Both the position numbers and the translations under genes were made by a program. The notes under the pieces are model-generated. The model saw only the letters and a program-made list of their open reading frames with translations, was not told where the DNA came from and searched no databases. 64,000 bases of DNA from JAOUGY01 sp963792365 (GTDB lineage Bacteria > Actinomycetota > Acidimicrobiia > Spongiisociales > ZC4RG35): the NCBI GenBank assembly GCA_963792365.1, contig CAWBVW010000007.1:124001-188000 (forward strand), given 5' to 3'. Shown here piece by piece: positions 8,225 through 16,180 of this stretch. Positions within the stretch are counted from its first letter, which is position 1, and every line of letters starts with the position of its first letter.

Positions 8225-9256
8225 TCAGGGCCTCGAAGAGGACACCAATACGTGGTGCAGAGTGTCGAATTCCTCGAGACATTTGCCCGATCCGACCACC
8301 ACCGACACGAGTGGCTTCGCAGCCGTCACGATCGGCATCCCGGTCTCATTGGCGAGGCGCTGATCGAGGCCCTCGAGCAACGCACCACCCCCTGTCAGCC
8401 AGATGCCGCGCTCCATGATGTCAGCCGCCAACTCCGGTGGCGTCTTGTCCAAGGTGTACTTGACGGCATCCACGATCGCCTGCGTCGGCTCTTCGATCGC
8501 CTCGCGGATCTCAGGGCTCGACAACAGGATCGTCTTCGGCAATCCTGTCACCAGGTCCCGACCGCGAACCTCGGCCGCCGGCTCGTCGGCTCGGGGCCAG
8601 GCCGAGCCGATCGCCATCTTCAACTGCTCGGCGGTCCGTTCACCCAGCAACACGTTGTATTCCTTCTTGACCCACTCGATGATGGCTTCGTCGAGCTCGT
8701 CGCCGCCCACCCTGATCGACCGGGACACCACGATTCCACCGAGTGAGATGACTGCGACCTCAGTGGTTCCACCGCCGATGTCGACCACCATCGATCCGGA
8801 CGGTTCACCGATCGGAAGTCCGCAGCCGATGGCGGCCGCCATCGGTTCTTCGATCGTGTACGCCCGCCGAGCACCGGCGTGATAGGCCGCCTCTTCCACC
8901 GCCCGCCGCTCGACCGGTGTGATACCCGACGGCACGCAGACGACGATGCGGGGCCGCGCCCACCGACGACGGTGGACCTTCTGAATGAAGTAGCGGAGCA
9001 TCTTCTCGGTGATGTCGAAATCGGCGATGACGCCGTCGCGAAGCGGGCGAATCGCCTGGATCGAGGCCGGGGTGCGACCGATCATCCGCTTCGCCTCCAT
9101 ACCGACCGCCAGCGCCCGCTGATTGTTCGTGTTCACGGCCACCACGGAAGGCTCGTTGAGCACGATGCCTTGGCCGCGCACGAACACCAACGTGTTGGCA
9201 GTGCCAAGATCGATGGCCATGTCTTGGCCGGCGATCGAAAAGAGACTTTCGGCCAC
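8225..9256 (-). CDS. mreB: Rod shape-determining protein MreB (bacterial actin)
   Basis: This 343-residue actin-like ATPase polymerises under the membrane and positions the elongasome. Nucleotide-binding motifs are visible: phosphate-1 IDLGTANTLV near residue 16 and phosphate-2 VVDIGGGTTEVAV near 160, followed by the adenosine-binding region GIWLTGGGALL. The start is a GTG at 9256 with GGGAG upstream. It is the first gene of the mreB-mreC-mreD-mrdA-rodA series and lies downstream of ndk, an arrangement seen in other actinobacteria. Confidence 0.96.
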   Translation of the reverse strand: MAESLFSIAGQDMAIDLGTANTLVFVRGQGIVLNEPSVVAVNTNNQRALAVGMEAKRMIGRTPASIQAIRPLRDGVIADFDITEKMLRYFIQKVHRRRWARPRIVVCVPSGITPVERRAVEEAAYHAGARRAYTIEEPMAAAIGCGLPIGEPSGSMVVDIGGGTTEVAVISLGGIVVSRSIRVGGDELDEAIIEWVKKEYNVLLGERTAEQLKMAIGSAWPRADEPAAEVRGRDLVTGLPKTILLSSPEIREAIEEPTQAIVDAVKYTLDKTPPELAADIMERGIWLTGGGALLEGLDQRLANETGMPIVTAAKPLVSVVVGSGKCLEEFDTLHHVLVSSSRP

Positions 9257-9319
9257 GGGAACTCCCGGGAAGATGAGATGCGGAGTCTAGGGGTGGGTTA
9301 CGACGTGCGCCACCCAGGG

Positions 9320-9613
9320 GCAGGAGCCTTCGGCTCCTGGTACTCGCTCGTGGGCTGGCGCCCACTCGCTGTAATGCGGGCCGTTCGCTTCGCTCCGGCC
9401 CTGTAACCGCACGCCCGAGGCGTGCCGTAGCGCCTCGCTCCGCTCAGCTGACCGGAACTCGAACACTGTCTTCCGGGTCAGGGAGCCGAAGGCGACCGTA
9501 TACAGGGCAGCGTCAGCTGCCCGTGTACAGCCGGCGAGCAAAGCGAGACGGCGCGTACAGGGAGGCGGCCCCAAGCCGCCGACCGAGTACGCGATCCGGC
9601 AAAGCCCGGATCA
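9320..9613 (-). repeat. Multi-hairpin intergenic repeat, copy D (left arm of the ndk pair)
   Basis: This copy is inverted relative to A, B and E. Bases 9340-9498 are the exact reverse complement of 10095-10253 in copy E. Its right end contains a hairpin (about 9591-9612) and stops about 3 nt before the ndk stop codon (9617-9619). A small extra hairpin, GGAGCC TTC GGCTCC, lies at its left end. Confidence 0.92.
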
Positions 9614-9616
9614 CTC

Positions 9617-10018
9617 TCAGAACCAGATGGAGAGTTCGCGTTCGGCGCTTTCGGTGGAGTCGGAGCCGTGGATGAGGTTCTCGGTCAGCTCGGTCGCAAG
9701 GTCGCCACGGATCGTTCCCGGTGGAGCATCGGCCGGGTTGGTCGGGCCCATCATGGCGCGTGCCATCGACACCGCGGACTCCCCCGACCATTCCATCGCC
9801 ACTACGGGGCTCCGGGTGATGAACGAGAGCAGATCAGGAAAGAACGGCTTCTCGACGTGCTCTGCATAGTGGCGACGGGCCAGGCCCTCGTCGACCTTCA
9901 CCATCGCCAGCTTCTCCAGGTTCAGGCCCTTCGCTTCGAAGCGCCGCATGACCTCACCCACCAGTCGCCGCTCCACCCCATCGGGCTTGACCATCACAAA
10001 AGTGTGTTCGATTGCCAT
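9617..10018 (-). CDS. ndk: Nucleoside diphosphate kinase
   Basis: This 133-residue enzyme transfers the gamma-phosphate from ATP to nucleoside diphosphates through a phospho-histidine, His117 in NLIHGSDS. The N-terminal HTFVMVKPDGV and the RGDLATE region are characteristic. The ATG at 10018 is preferred over an upstream TTG because homology begins there. It sits between folC and mreB as in other actinobacteria, so its position is ancestral. It is flanked by perfect 159-bp inverted copies D and E of the hairpin repeat. Confidence 0.96.
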   Translation of the reverse strand: MAIEHTFVMVKPDGVERRLVGEVMRRFEAKGLNLEKLAMVKVDEGLARRHYAEHVEKPFFPDLLSFITRSPVVAMEWSGESAVSMARAMMGPTNPADAPPGTIRGDLATELTENLIHGSDSTESAERELSIWF

Positions 10019-10037
10019 GACCAAGACGATAACCCCC

Positions 10038-10279
10038 AGGTCGGCGGCCTGAGGCCGCCGCCCGTACGAGGGTCGCCAGTGGCGACCCAGTACTCGGTCG
10101 CCTTCGGCTCCCTGACCCGGAAGACAGTGTTCGAGTTCCGGTCAGCTGAGCGGAGCGAGGCGCTACGGCACGCCTCGGGCGTGCGGTTACAGGGCCGGAG
10201 CGAAGCGAACGGCCCGCATTACAGCGAGTGGGCGCCAGCCCACGAGCGAGTACGGGAGGCGGGCGCAGCCCGCCGACCT
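10038..10279 (+). repeat. Multi-hairpin intergenic repeat, copy E (right arm of the ndk pair)
   Basis: This copy is bounded by a perfect 10-bp terminal inverted repeat, AGGTCGGCGG at 10038-10047 and its complement at 10270-10279. Its last base is the first base of the folC stop triplet (10279-10281). Compared with copy A it has a different second hairpin (GGGTCGCCAGTGGCGACCC). Bases 10095-10253 exactly match the reverse complement of copy D. Confidence 0.92.
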
Positions 10280-11595
10280 CACCGTTCGTTGGCGTGGATC
10301 TCGCCGTCACCGAGGATGATCGAACGGACAGCGCCGACCAGGTAGAGCGACCCCGCGACGAGGATGTTGCCGTCGGAGCCGGCGACATCTCGGGCACGCT
10401 CGAGAGCGATCCGAGGGGTGGCGGAAATCTCGGTGTCGGCGCCGATCAGAGGTCGCATACGGCTCGCGAGGTCGGTTGCGTCGAGGGCATGGGACGACTC
10501 GACCTGCGTCACGGCCACGTGCTCGATCAGACCTGCGAGATGCGGATACATGCTCTCGATGTCCTTGTCCTGCATCGAGGCTGTGACGAGCACCCAGGTC
10601 GTGGTGGGGAACTCCTCGCGCAGCGCAGCTCCGAGTACCTCGAACCCGTCGGGGTTGTGGGCACCATCGAGCAACACGAACGGATCGACGGCAACGGGCT
10701 CCATGCGTCCCGGTGAAGTCATCACGGACGCTGCGTCGACGACCGCCTCCGGGTCGAGTGCCCGGTCGGTGATCGCTTCCACGGCAGCTACGGCTACGGC
10801 AAGGTTGACCGTCTGATGGCGGCCGTGGATCGGAAGGTGGATGTCGGGGTATGCCTCGTGAAGGCCGGCGACTCCGAGACGCCATCCGTCGAGGGCTTTG
10901 CTCACGTCTTCGAGATGGAAGTCACGACCAAATCGGATCTCCGTGACGTCGCGCTCACGGCACACGGCTTCGACCACCGGCCAGGCGGCTTCGATGAGGT
11001 CACCCGTCACGAGAGAAGACCCCGGCTCGACGATGCCGAGCTTTTCGGCCGTGATAGCTTCGATGGTGTCACCCAGGTATTCCCGGTGGTCGAGTCCGAT
11101 CTCCGTGAGAACCGACACCGCCCCGGCACACACGTTCGTTGCGTCGAGCCGGCCGCCGAGACCGACTTCGATGACCGCGGCGTCGGCCGCCTCGTCTGCG
11201 AAGAAGGCGAACGCCATCGCAGCCGTCAACTCGAAGTAGCTGAGCTCCGCTTCCCGCTCCTCGTAGATGTCGGCGAACGCGGCCACGTCACCAACTGCTC
11301 GCACGAACTGTTCTGGGGTGGCAGCGATCCCGTTGAGGCCAAGCCGCTCTTCGACGCGCTCGAGATGAGGAGACGTGAAGGTCCCGGTCGTCAGTCCGTG
11401 GGCCACCAGCAGCATCGTGGCCATCCTGGCCGTCGAGGTCTTCCCATTCGTGCCGGCGACGTGGATGATCGGGTACGCCTGGTCGGGACGCCCCATCATC
11501 TCCATCAGACCGGAGATCCGCTCCAGTCCGGGACGGACGCCTCTGCCGATGTGAGCTTCGAGGTAGGAAACCGCTTCTTCGTAGGTCGTGATCAT
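10279..11595 (-). CDS. folC: Folylpolyglutamate synthase / dihydrofolate synthase
   Basis: This 438-residue ATP-dependent Mur-ligase-type enzyme adds glutamate to dihydropteroate or folates. It shows the P-loop HVAGTNGKTSTA near residue 45, the EVGLGGRLDATN motif that binds substrate and metal, and the C-terminal domain motif LDGAHNPDG. The ATG at 11595 has GGGAG 8 nt upstream; the in-frame region above it is antisense to valS sequence. It follows valS closely (25 nt), suggesting co-transcription. Its stop codon touches repeat copy E. Confidence 0.94.
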   Translation of the reverse strand: MITTYEEAVSYLEAHIGRGVRPGLERISGLMEMMGRPDQAYPIIHVAGTNGKTSTARMATMLLVAHGLTTGTFTSPHLERVEERLGLNGIAATPEQFVRAVGDVAAFADIYEEREAELSYFELTAAMAFAFFADEAADAAVIEVGLGGRLDATNVCAGAVSVLTEIGLDHREYLGDTIEAITAEKLGIVEPGSSLVTGDLIEAAWPVVEAVCRERDVTEIRFGRDFHLEDVSKALDGWRLGVAGLHEAYPDIHLPIHGRHQTVNLAVAVAAVEAITDRALDPEAVVDAASVMTSPGRMEPVAVDPFVLLDGAHNPDGFEVLGAALREEFPTTTWVLVTASMQDKDIESMYPHLAGLIEHVAVTQVESSHALDATDLASRMRPLIGADTEISATPRIALERARDVAGSDGNILVAGSLYLVGAVRSIILGDGEIHANER

Positions 11596-11620
11596 GAAGC
11601 GCTCCCGCGGGGAGACGGCG

Positions 11621-14206
11621 TCACAGAGCGGCCCGCTGGGCACGTAGCGTCGCGAGCAACTCGCGGGCCTCCGAGAGCTTGCGACGCTCCTTCTCGACGA
11701 CCTCGGACGGGGCACGATCGAGGAAACTGGGGTTCTCGAGCTTGGCTTCCGCCCGTTTCTCGTCTGCCTCGGCGTCGGCAATCGACTTGTCGAGGCGCGC
11801 CCGCTCGGCATCGAGGTCGATGAGCCCGTCCAGGGGGATGAACCCCTGCAGGGTGCCTGCGACGACCCGCGTGTGACCGTGTTCGCGCTCGGCTTCGACA
11901 CGTTCGACCGCGACCACGGCGAGCGACGACAGCATCTCCTCCGCCCACGGTTCCACCCGGCCGGCCTCGTCGACCAGGGCAAGATCGATGGACTGTCTCG
12001 GAGTCAGCCCTTGGTCGGCGCGGAACCTACGCACGCCCGCAACCAACTCCTGGAGGTCGGTCATCACTTCTGGACCCTCGTAGATCGGGACGTCGGGCCA
12101 ATCTGCGCCTGCCAAGAGACCCTCGCCGACCACGTGCGACCACAGTTCTTCGGTGAGGTAGGGGATGGCAGGATGGAAGAACTTGAGCAGATCGCGCAAC
12201 ACGACGCCCAGAGTGGTTCTCGTCGTCTCTGCATGCTCGGATTCGAGCGCCGTCTTCGCCATCTCGATGTACCAGTCGAAGACCTCGGACCAGGCGAAGT
12301 TGTAAAGCAAGCCAAAGGCGTCGGAGAACCGATACTCGTCGCACAATTCGTCGAACCGCCGCGAGACCTCGCCGAGGCGGGAGAGGATCCAGGCATCGGC
12401 GGGACCTGGCGCATCCGGATAGCCACCGTTGGCCGGAACGGTCCCCTCGGAGACGTGACGGAGCACAAACCTGGCGGCATTCCACAGCTTGTTTCCGAAT
12501 CGACGGGCGCCTGACACCCACTCCATGTCGAGCGGGACATCCTGACCGGGGTTGGCGGCCTGGACCAGCGCCAGTCTGAGCGGATCGGCCCCGTACTCCT
12601 CTGCCACATCCAGTGGATCGATCGTATTCCCGCGACTCTTCGACATCTTGTGCCCGTCGGCATCCCGGACCAGACCGTGGATGATCGTCTGGCGGAACGG
12701 CACGTCGTCGAGGAAGTGGATGCCCATCTTCATCATCCGGGCAACCCAGAAGTAGATGATGTCGAAACCCGTGATCAATACTGCATTCGGATAGAAGCGA
12801 TCGAGATCGTCTGTCTTGTCGGGCCATCCCAGCGTGGAGAACGGCCACAGCGCCGACGAGAACCACGTGTCGAGAACATCTTCGTCCTGGCGAAGTTCCG
12901 ACGCTTCACATTCGGCACAGACCTTCGGGTCGTGGCGCGCCACGGTGACGTGCCCGTCCGGGCAGTACCAGGCCGGGATCCGATGGCCCCACCAGATCTG
13001 ACGGCTGATGGTCCAGTCACGCAGGTTCTCCATCCAATGGAAGTAGCTCTTCTCCCATCGGTTCGGGATGAACTCGTTTCGCCCGTCCTTCACCGCTTCG
13101 ATGGCCGGCCTGGCCAGCTCGGTCACCGCCACGAACCATTGGTCCGAGAGCCTTGGCTCCACGACGGTGTGGCATCGGTAGCAATGCCCGACCGAATGCC
13201 GGTAGTCCTCGACTTCTCCGAGCTCCCCCGATTCTGCGAGAGCCGCCCTCACCGCTCGCCGGGCCTCGAACCGGTCCATGCCGGCGAACGGCCCTCCGGC
13301 CTCCGTGACCACCGCATGCTCATCGAGCGCCACGACCTGATCCAGGTCATGGCGTTGCCCGATCTCGAAGTCGGTGAGGTCGTGAGCCGGGGTCACCTTC
13401 ACCGCGCCCGTACCGAATTCGGGGTCGACGACGTCATCGGCAACCACCGGAATGAGCCGACCGAGCAGCGGCAACCGCAGCATCCTGCCAACGGCATCGG
13501 TGTACCGCTCGTCATCGGGGTGGACTGCGACACCGGTGTCCCCCAGCATCGTCTCCGGCCTTGTGGTTGCCACTGTGATCCCCCCATCACCGTCGGCGAA
13601 GGGGTAGGTGATGTGGGTCAGCGAGCCTTCCTGGTCGTGATACTCGACCTCGATGTCGGCGAGTGCGGTACCGCACCGGGGGCACCAGTTGATGATGCGG
13701 TATCCGCGGTAGATCAGGTCTTGCTCATAGAGCGTGACGAAGACCTCTCTGACAGCCTTGGACAGGCCCTCGTCGAGCGTGAACCGTTCCCGGGTCCAAT
13801 CGCACGAGCTGCCCATCCGTCTGATCTGAGTCGTGATGCGAGCGCCGTACCTGCGCTTCCATTCCCACACCTGCTCGATGAACTTGTCACGGCCCAGGTC
13901 GTGGCGGCTGATGCCTTCGGCGGCCAGGTCACGTTCGACCACGTTCTGGGTTGCGATCCCGGCGTGATCGGAGCCGGGCAGCCAGAGGGCGGCGTAGCCC
14001 TGCATCCGCTTCCGCCGCACGATGACATCGTGGATCGCATGGTTGAGCGCGTGCCCCATGTGCAGTGAGCCGGTGACGTTCGGCGGGGGTATGACGACGC
14101 AGAACGGCTCACCCTCGGGTCGGTACTCGGGACGGAAGACACCCGCGGACTCCCATCGTTCGTACCACGTCGACTCGATCTGGGATGGCTCGTAGGTCGG
14201 ATTCAT
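11621..14206 (-). CDS. valS: Valyl-tRNA synthetase
   Basis: This 861-residue class I aminoacyl-tRNA synthetase charges tRNA-Val. It carries the HIGH-type signature HMGH in PPNVTGSLHMGHALNH, the KMSKS loop (HKMSKSRGN), the editing-domain motif TTRPETMLGDT, and a C-terminal coiled coil rich in Glu, Ala and Arg that binds tRNA. The length is standard. No T-box leader is possible in the 83-nt gap to clpX, which instead holds a terminator hairpin. Confidence 0.97.
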   Translation of the reverse strand: MNPTYEPSQIESTWYERWESAGVFRPEYRPEGEPFCVVIPPPNVTGSLHMGHALNHAIHDVIVRRKRMQGYAALWLPGSDHAGIATQNVVERDLAAEGISRHDLGRDKFIEQVWEWKRRYGARITTQIRRMGSSCDWTRERFTLDEGLSKAVREVFVTLYEQDLIYRGYRIINWCPRCGTALADIEVEYHDQEGSLTHITYPFADGDGGITVATTRPETMLGDTGVAVHPDDERYTDAVGRMLRLPLLGRLIPVVADDVVDPEFGTGAVKVTPAHDLTDFEIGQRHDLDQVVALDEHAVVTEAGGPFAGMDRFEARRAVRAALAESGELGEVEDYRHSVGHCYRCHTVVEPRLSDQWFVAVTELARPAIEAVKDGRNEFIPNRWEKSYFHWMENLRDWTISRQIWWGHRIPAWYCPDGHVTVARHDPKVCAECEASELRQDEDVLDTWFSSALWPFSTLGWPDKTDDLDRFYPNAVLITGFDIIYFWVARMMKMGIHFLDDVPFRQTIIHGLVRDADGHKMSKSRGNTIDPLDVAEEYGADPLRLALVQAANPGQDVPLDMEWVSGARRFGNKLWNAARFVLRHVSEGTVPANGGYPDAPGPADAWILSRLGEVSRRFDELCDEYRFSDAFGLLYNFAWSEVFDWYIEMAKTALESEHAETTRTTLGVVLRDLLKFFHPAIPYLTEELWSHVVGEGLLAGADWPDVPIYEGPEVMTDLQELVAGVRRFRADQGLTPRQSIDLALVDEAGRVEPWAEEMLSSLAVVAVERVEAEREHGHTRVVAGTLQGFIPLDGLIDLDAERARLDKSIADAEADEKRAEAKLENPSFLDRAPSEVVEKERRKLSEARELLATLRAQRAAL

Positions 14207-14229
14207 CGGTTCACCTGACTGACATACAG

Positions 14230-14255
14230 AAGGCCCCGGAGCTTACCGGGGCCTT
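14230..14255 (-). terminator. Terminator-like hairpin downstream of clpX
   Basis: A perfect 10-bp stem (14230-14239 with 14246-14255) with a 6-nt loop lies 34 nt after the clpX stop and before valS. On the minus strand it is followed by CTGTATGTC, which is poor in T, so termination may be partial. Confidence 0.65.
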
Positions 14256-14289
14256 CGACACGCTCGGGTTGGTTTCGGATCGAAGGCCG

Positions 14290-15546
14290 TCAGGCCGACC
14301 GCTCCTCGGTTTCGTGCTCAGATCCGAAGGAGGAATCGACCTCGCCCAATACGACGGACTCGTCGACGACCACCCTCGAGATGTCGGGGTGTGACGGGAC
14401 ATCGAACATCGTGCCGAGAAGCACGTCTTCGAGAATCGCTCGCAACCCTCTGGCCCCGGTACCGCGATGGATCGCCTGGTCGGCGATTGCCTCGAGGGCT
14501 TCCTTCGTGAAGACGAGTTCCACGCCATCCATGTCGAGCATCCGCGCATATTGCCGCGTGAGCGCATTGCGCGGCTCGGTGAGGATGGCAATGAGCGCAT
14601 CACGATCGAGGTCCTCCACGCTCGCAACCACCGGCAGTCGCCCGATGAACTCTGGGATGAGGCCGAACTTCATCAGATCCTCGGGAAGAACCTGGTTGAA
14701 CAGATCGGACGCACGCAGCTCCGTCTTGGACCTCACCTCGGCCCCGAAACCGACCTGCTTCCGACCGACCCGCTGCCCGATGATGTCCTCGAGTCCGGCG
14801 AACGCCCCACCACACAGGAACAGGACGTTCGAGGTGTCGATCTGGATGAACTCCTGATGGGGGTGCTTGCGGCCACCCTGAGGTGGGACACTCGCGACCG
14901 TGCCTTCGAGAATCTTCAGCAGCGCCTGCTGGACACCCTCGCCGGACACGTCGCGGGTGATCGAAGGGTTCTCGGCCTTGCGAGCGACCTTGTCGATCTC
15001 GTCGATGTAGACGATGCCTTGCTCGGCCCGCTTCACGTCGTAGTCGGCTGCCTGGATCAGCTTGAGGAGGATGTTCTCGACATCCTCGCCCACGTACCCG
15101 GCCTCGGTGAGGGCGGTCGCGTCGGCGATGGCAAACGGCACGTTCAGCTGTCTGGCGAGGGTTTGCGCGAGCAGCGTCTTGCCCGACCCCGTGGGCCCGA
15201 TCAGGAGGATGTTCGACTTCTGCAACTCGACATCATCGTGCCGTTGATCGTTCCCTCTGATCCTCTTGTAGTGGTTGTAGACGGCGACGGACAGCGCTCG
15301 CTTCGCTCGCTCCTGGCCCACGACGTACTCGTCGAGATAGGAATTGATCTCGACCGGCTTGGGCAGCTCTGCGAACGAAACGTCCTCGGTGGTCGTGAGA
15401 TCTTCTTCGATGATCTCGTTGCAGAGGTCGATGCATTCGTCACAGATGTAGACACCGGGGCCTGCGATGAGTTTCTTGACCTGCCGCTGCGACTTCCCGC
15501 AGAAGCTGCACTTGAGCAGATCACCGCCCTCGCTGAACTTCGCCAT
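14290..15546 (-). CDS. clpX: ATP-dependent Clp protease, ATPase subunit ClpX
   Basis: This 418-residue AAA+ unfoldase delivers substrates to ClpP. The N-terminal zinc-binding domain has C13, C16, C35 and C38. Walker A is GPTGSGKT (117-124) and Walker B is IVYIDEIDK. Later AAA+ features include the substrate-pore loop GYVGED. It follows clpP after 13 nt in the order tig-clpP-clpX on the minus strand, matching the classic operon. ClpXP also degrades tmRNA-tagged proteins, and the tmRNA and smpB genes occur later in this window. Confidence 0.97.
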   Translation of the reverse strand: MAKFSEGGDLLKCSFCGKSQRQVKKLIAGPGVYICDECIDLCNEIIEEDLTTTEDVSFAELPKPVEINSYLDEYVVGQERAKRALSVAVYNHYKRIRGNDQRHDDVELQKSNILLIGPTGSGKTLLAQTLARQLNVPFAIADATALTEAGYVGEDVENILLKLIQAADYDVKRAEQGIVYIDEIDKVARKAENPSITRDVSGEGVQQALLKILEGTVASVPPQGGRKHPHQEFIQIDTSNVLFLCGGAFAGLEDIIGQRVGRKQVGFGAEVRSKTELRASDLFNQVLPEDLMKFGLIPEFIGRLPVVASVEDLDRDALIAILTEPRNALTRQYARMLDMDGVELVFTKEALEAIADQAIHRGTGARGLRAILEDVLLGTMFDVPSHPDISRVVVDESVVLGEVDSSFGSEHETEERSA

Positions 15547-15559
15547 CTGGCCTCCTCGT

Positions 15560-16180
15560 TCAGCTCGAGGCTACAGCGGCAAGCTCACGACGTGTGAGAA
15601 TTGCGTCCACGATGCCGTAGTCCTTTGCCTCCGGCGCCAGAAGCCAGTAGTCACGCTCGGTGTCGGTCGCAACCTTCTCGTAGTCCTGGCCGGTGTGATC
15701 GGCGAGGATGTGGTTCAGCTGCTCTCGCATCTGCACGATCAGACGGGCCTGGATCTCGATGTCCGTGGCCTGACCCTGGGCGCCACCGTGCGGCTGGTGG
15801 AGCATCACCCGTGCATGCGGGAGCGCAAAGCGCTTGCCCTCTGCGCCTCCGGCGAGGATGACCGCCGCTGCCGACGCGGCCATACCCATGCACACCGTGT
15901 TCACCTCGGGACGGATGTACTGCATGGTGTCATAGATCGCAAACAGCGACGTGATGGAACCACCGGGCGAGTTGATGTACAGCCAGACGTCCTTATCGGG
16001 ATCCTCCGACTCGAGATGCAGGAGCTGGGCCATGATGAGATTCGCCACCATGTCATCGATCGGCGTTCCAAGGAAGATGATGCGGTCCTTGAGCAGCCGG
16101 CTGTAGATGTCGTACGTGCGCTCACCGCGACTGGTCTGTTCGGTGACGTACGGGACCGGGACGTAACCCTCGGCGTTCAT
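15560..16180 (-). CDS. clpP: ATP-dependent Clp protease, proteolytic subunit ClpP
   Basis: This 206-residue serine protease forms the chamber of ClpXP. The catalytic triad is visible as Ser103 in GMAASAAA, His128 in MLHQPHGG and Asp177 in ERDYW. Its ATG at 16180 overlaps the trigger factor stop codon as ATGA. Many actinobacteria have two clpP genes; only one is present here, and a second copy may lie elsewhere. Confidence 0.96.
   Translation of the reverse strand: MNAEGYVPVPYVTEQTSRGERTYDIYSRLLKDRIIFLGTPIDDMVANLIMAQLLHLESEDPDKDVWLYINSPGGSITSLFAIYDTMQYIRPEVNTVCMGMAASAAAVILAGGAEGKRFALPHARVMLHQPHGGAQGQATDIEIQARLIVQMREQLNHILADHTGQDYEKVATDTERDYWLLAPEAKDYGIVDAILTRRELAAVASS

Noticed and set aside
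2351..10279. Repeat copies as insertion sequences or MITEs
   Set aside because: No transposase and no clear target-site duplications were seen; only copy E has an obvious 10-bp terminal inverted repeat. Kept as a repeat family instead.
14207..14289. T-box leader for valS
   Set aside because: The 83-nt gap holds only a terminator hairpin and lacks a T-box sequence.
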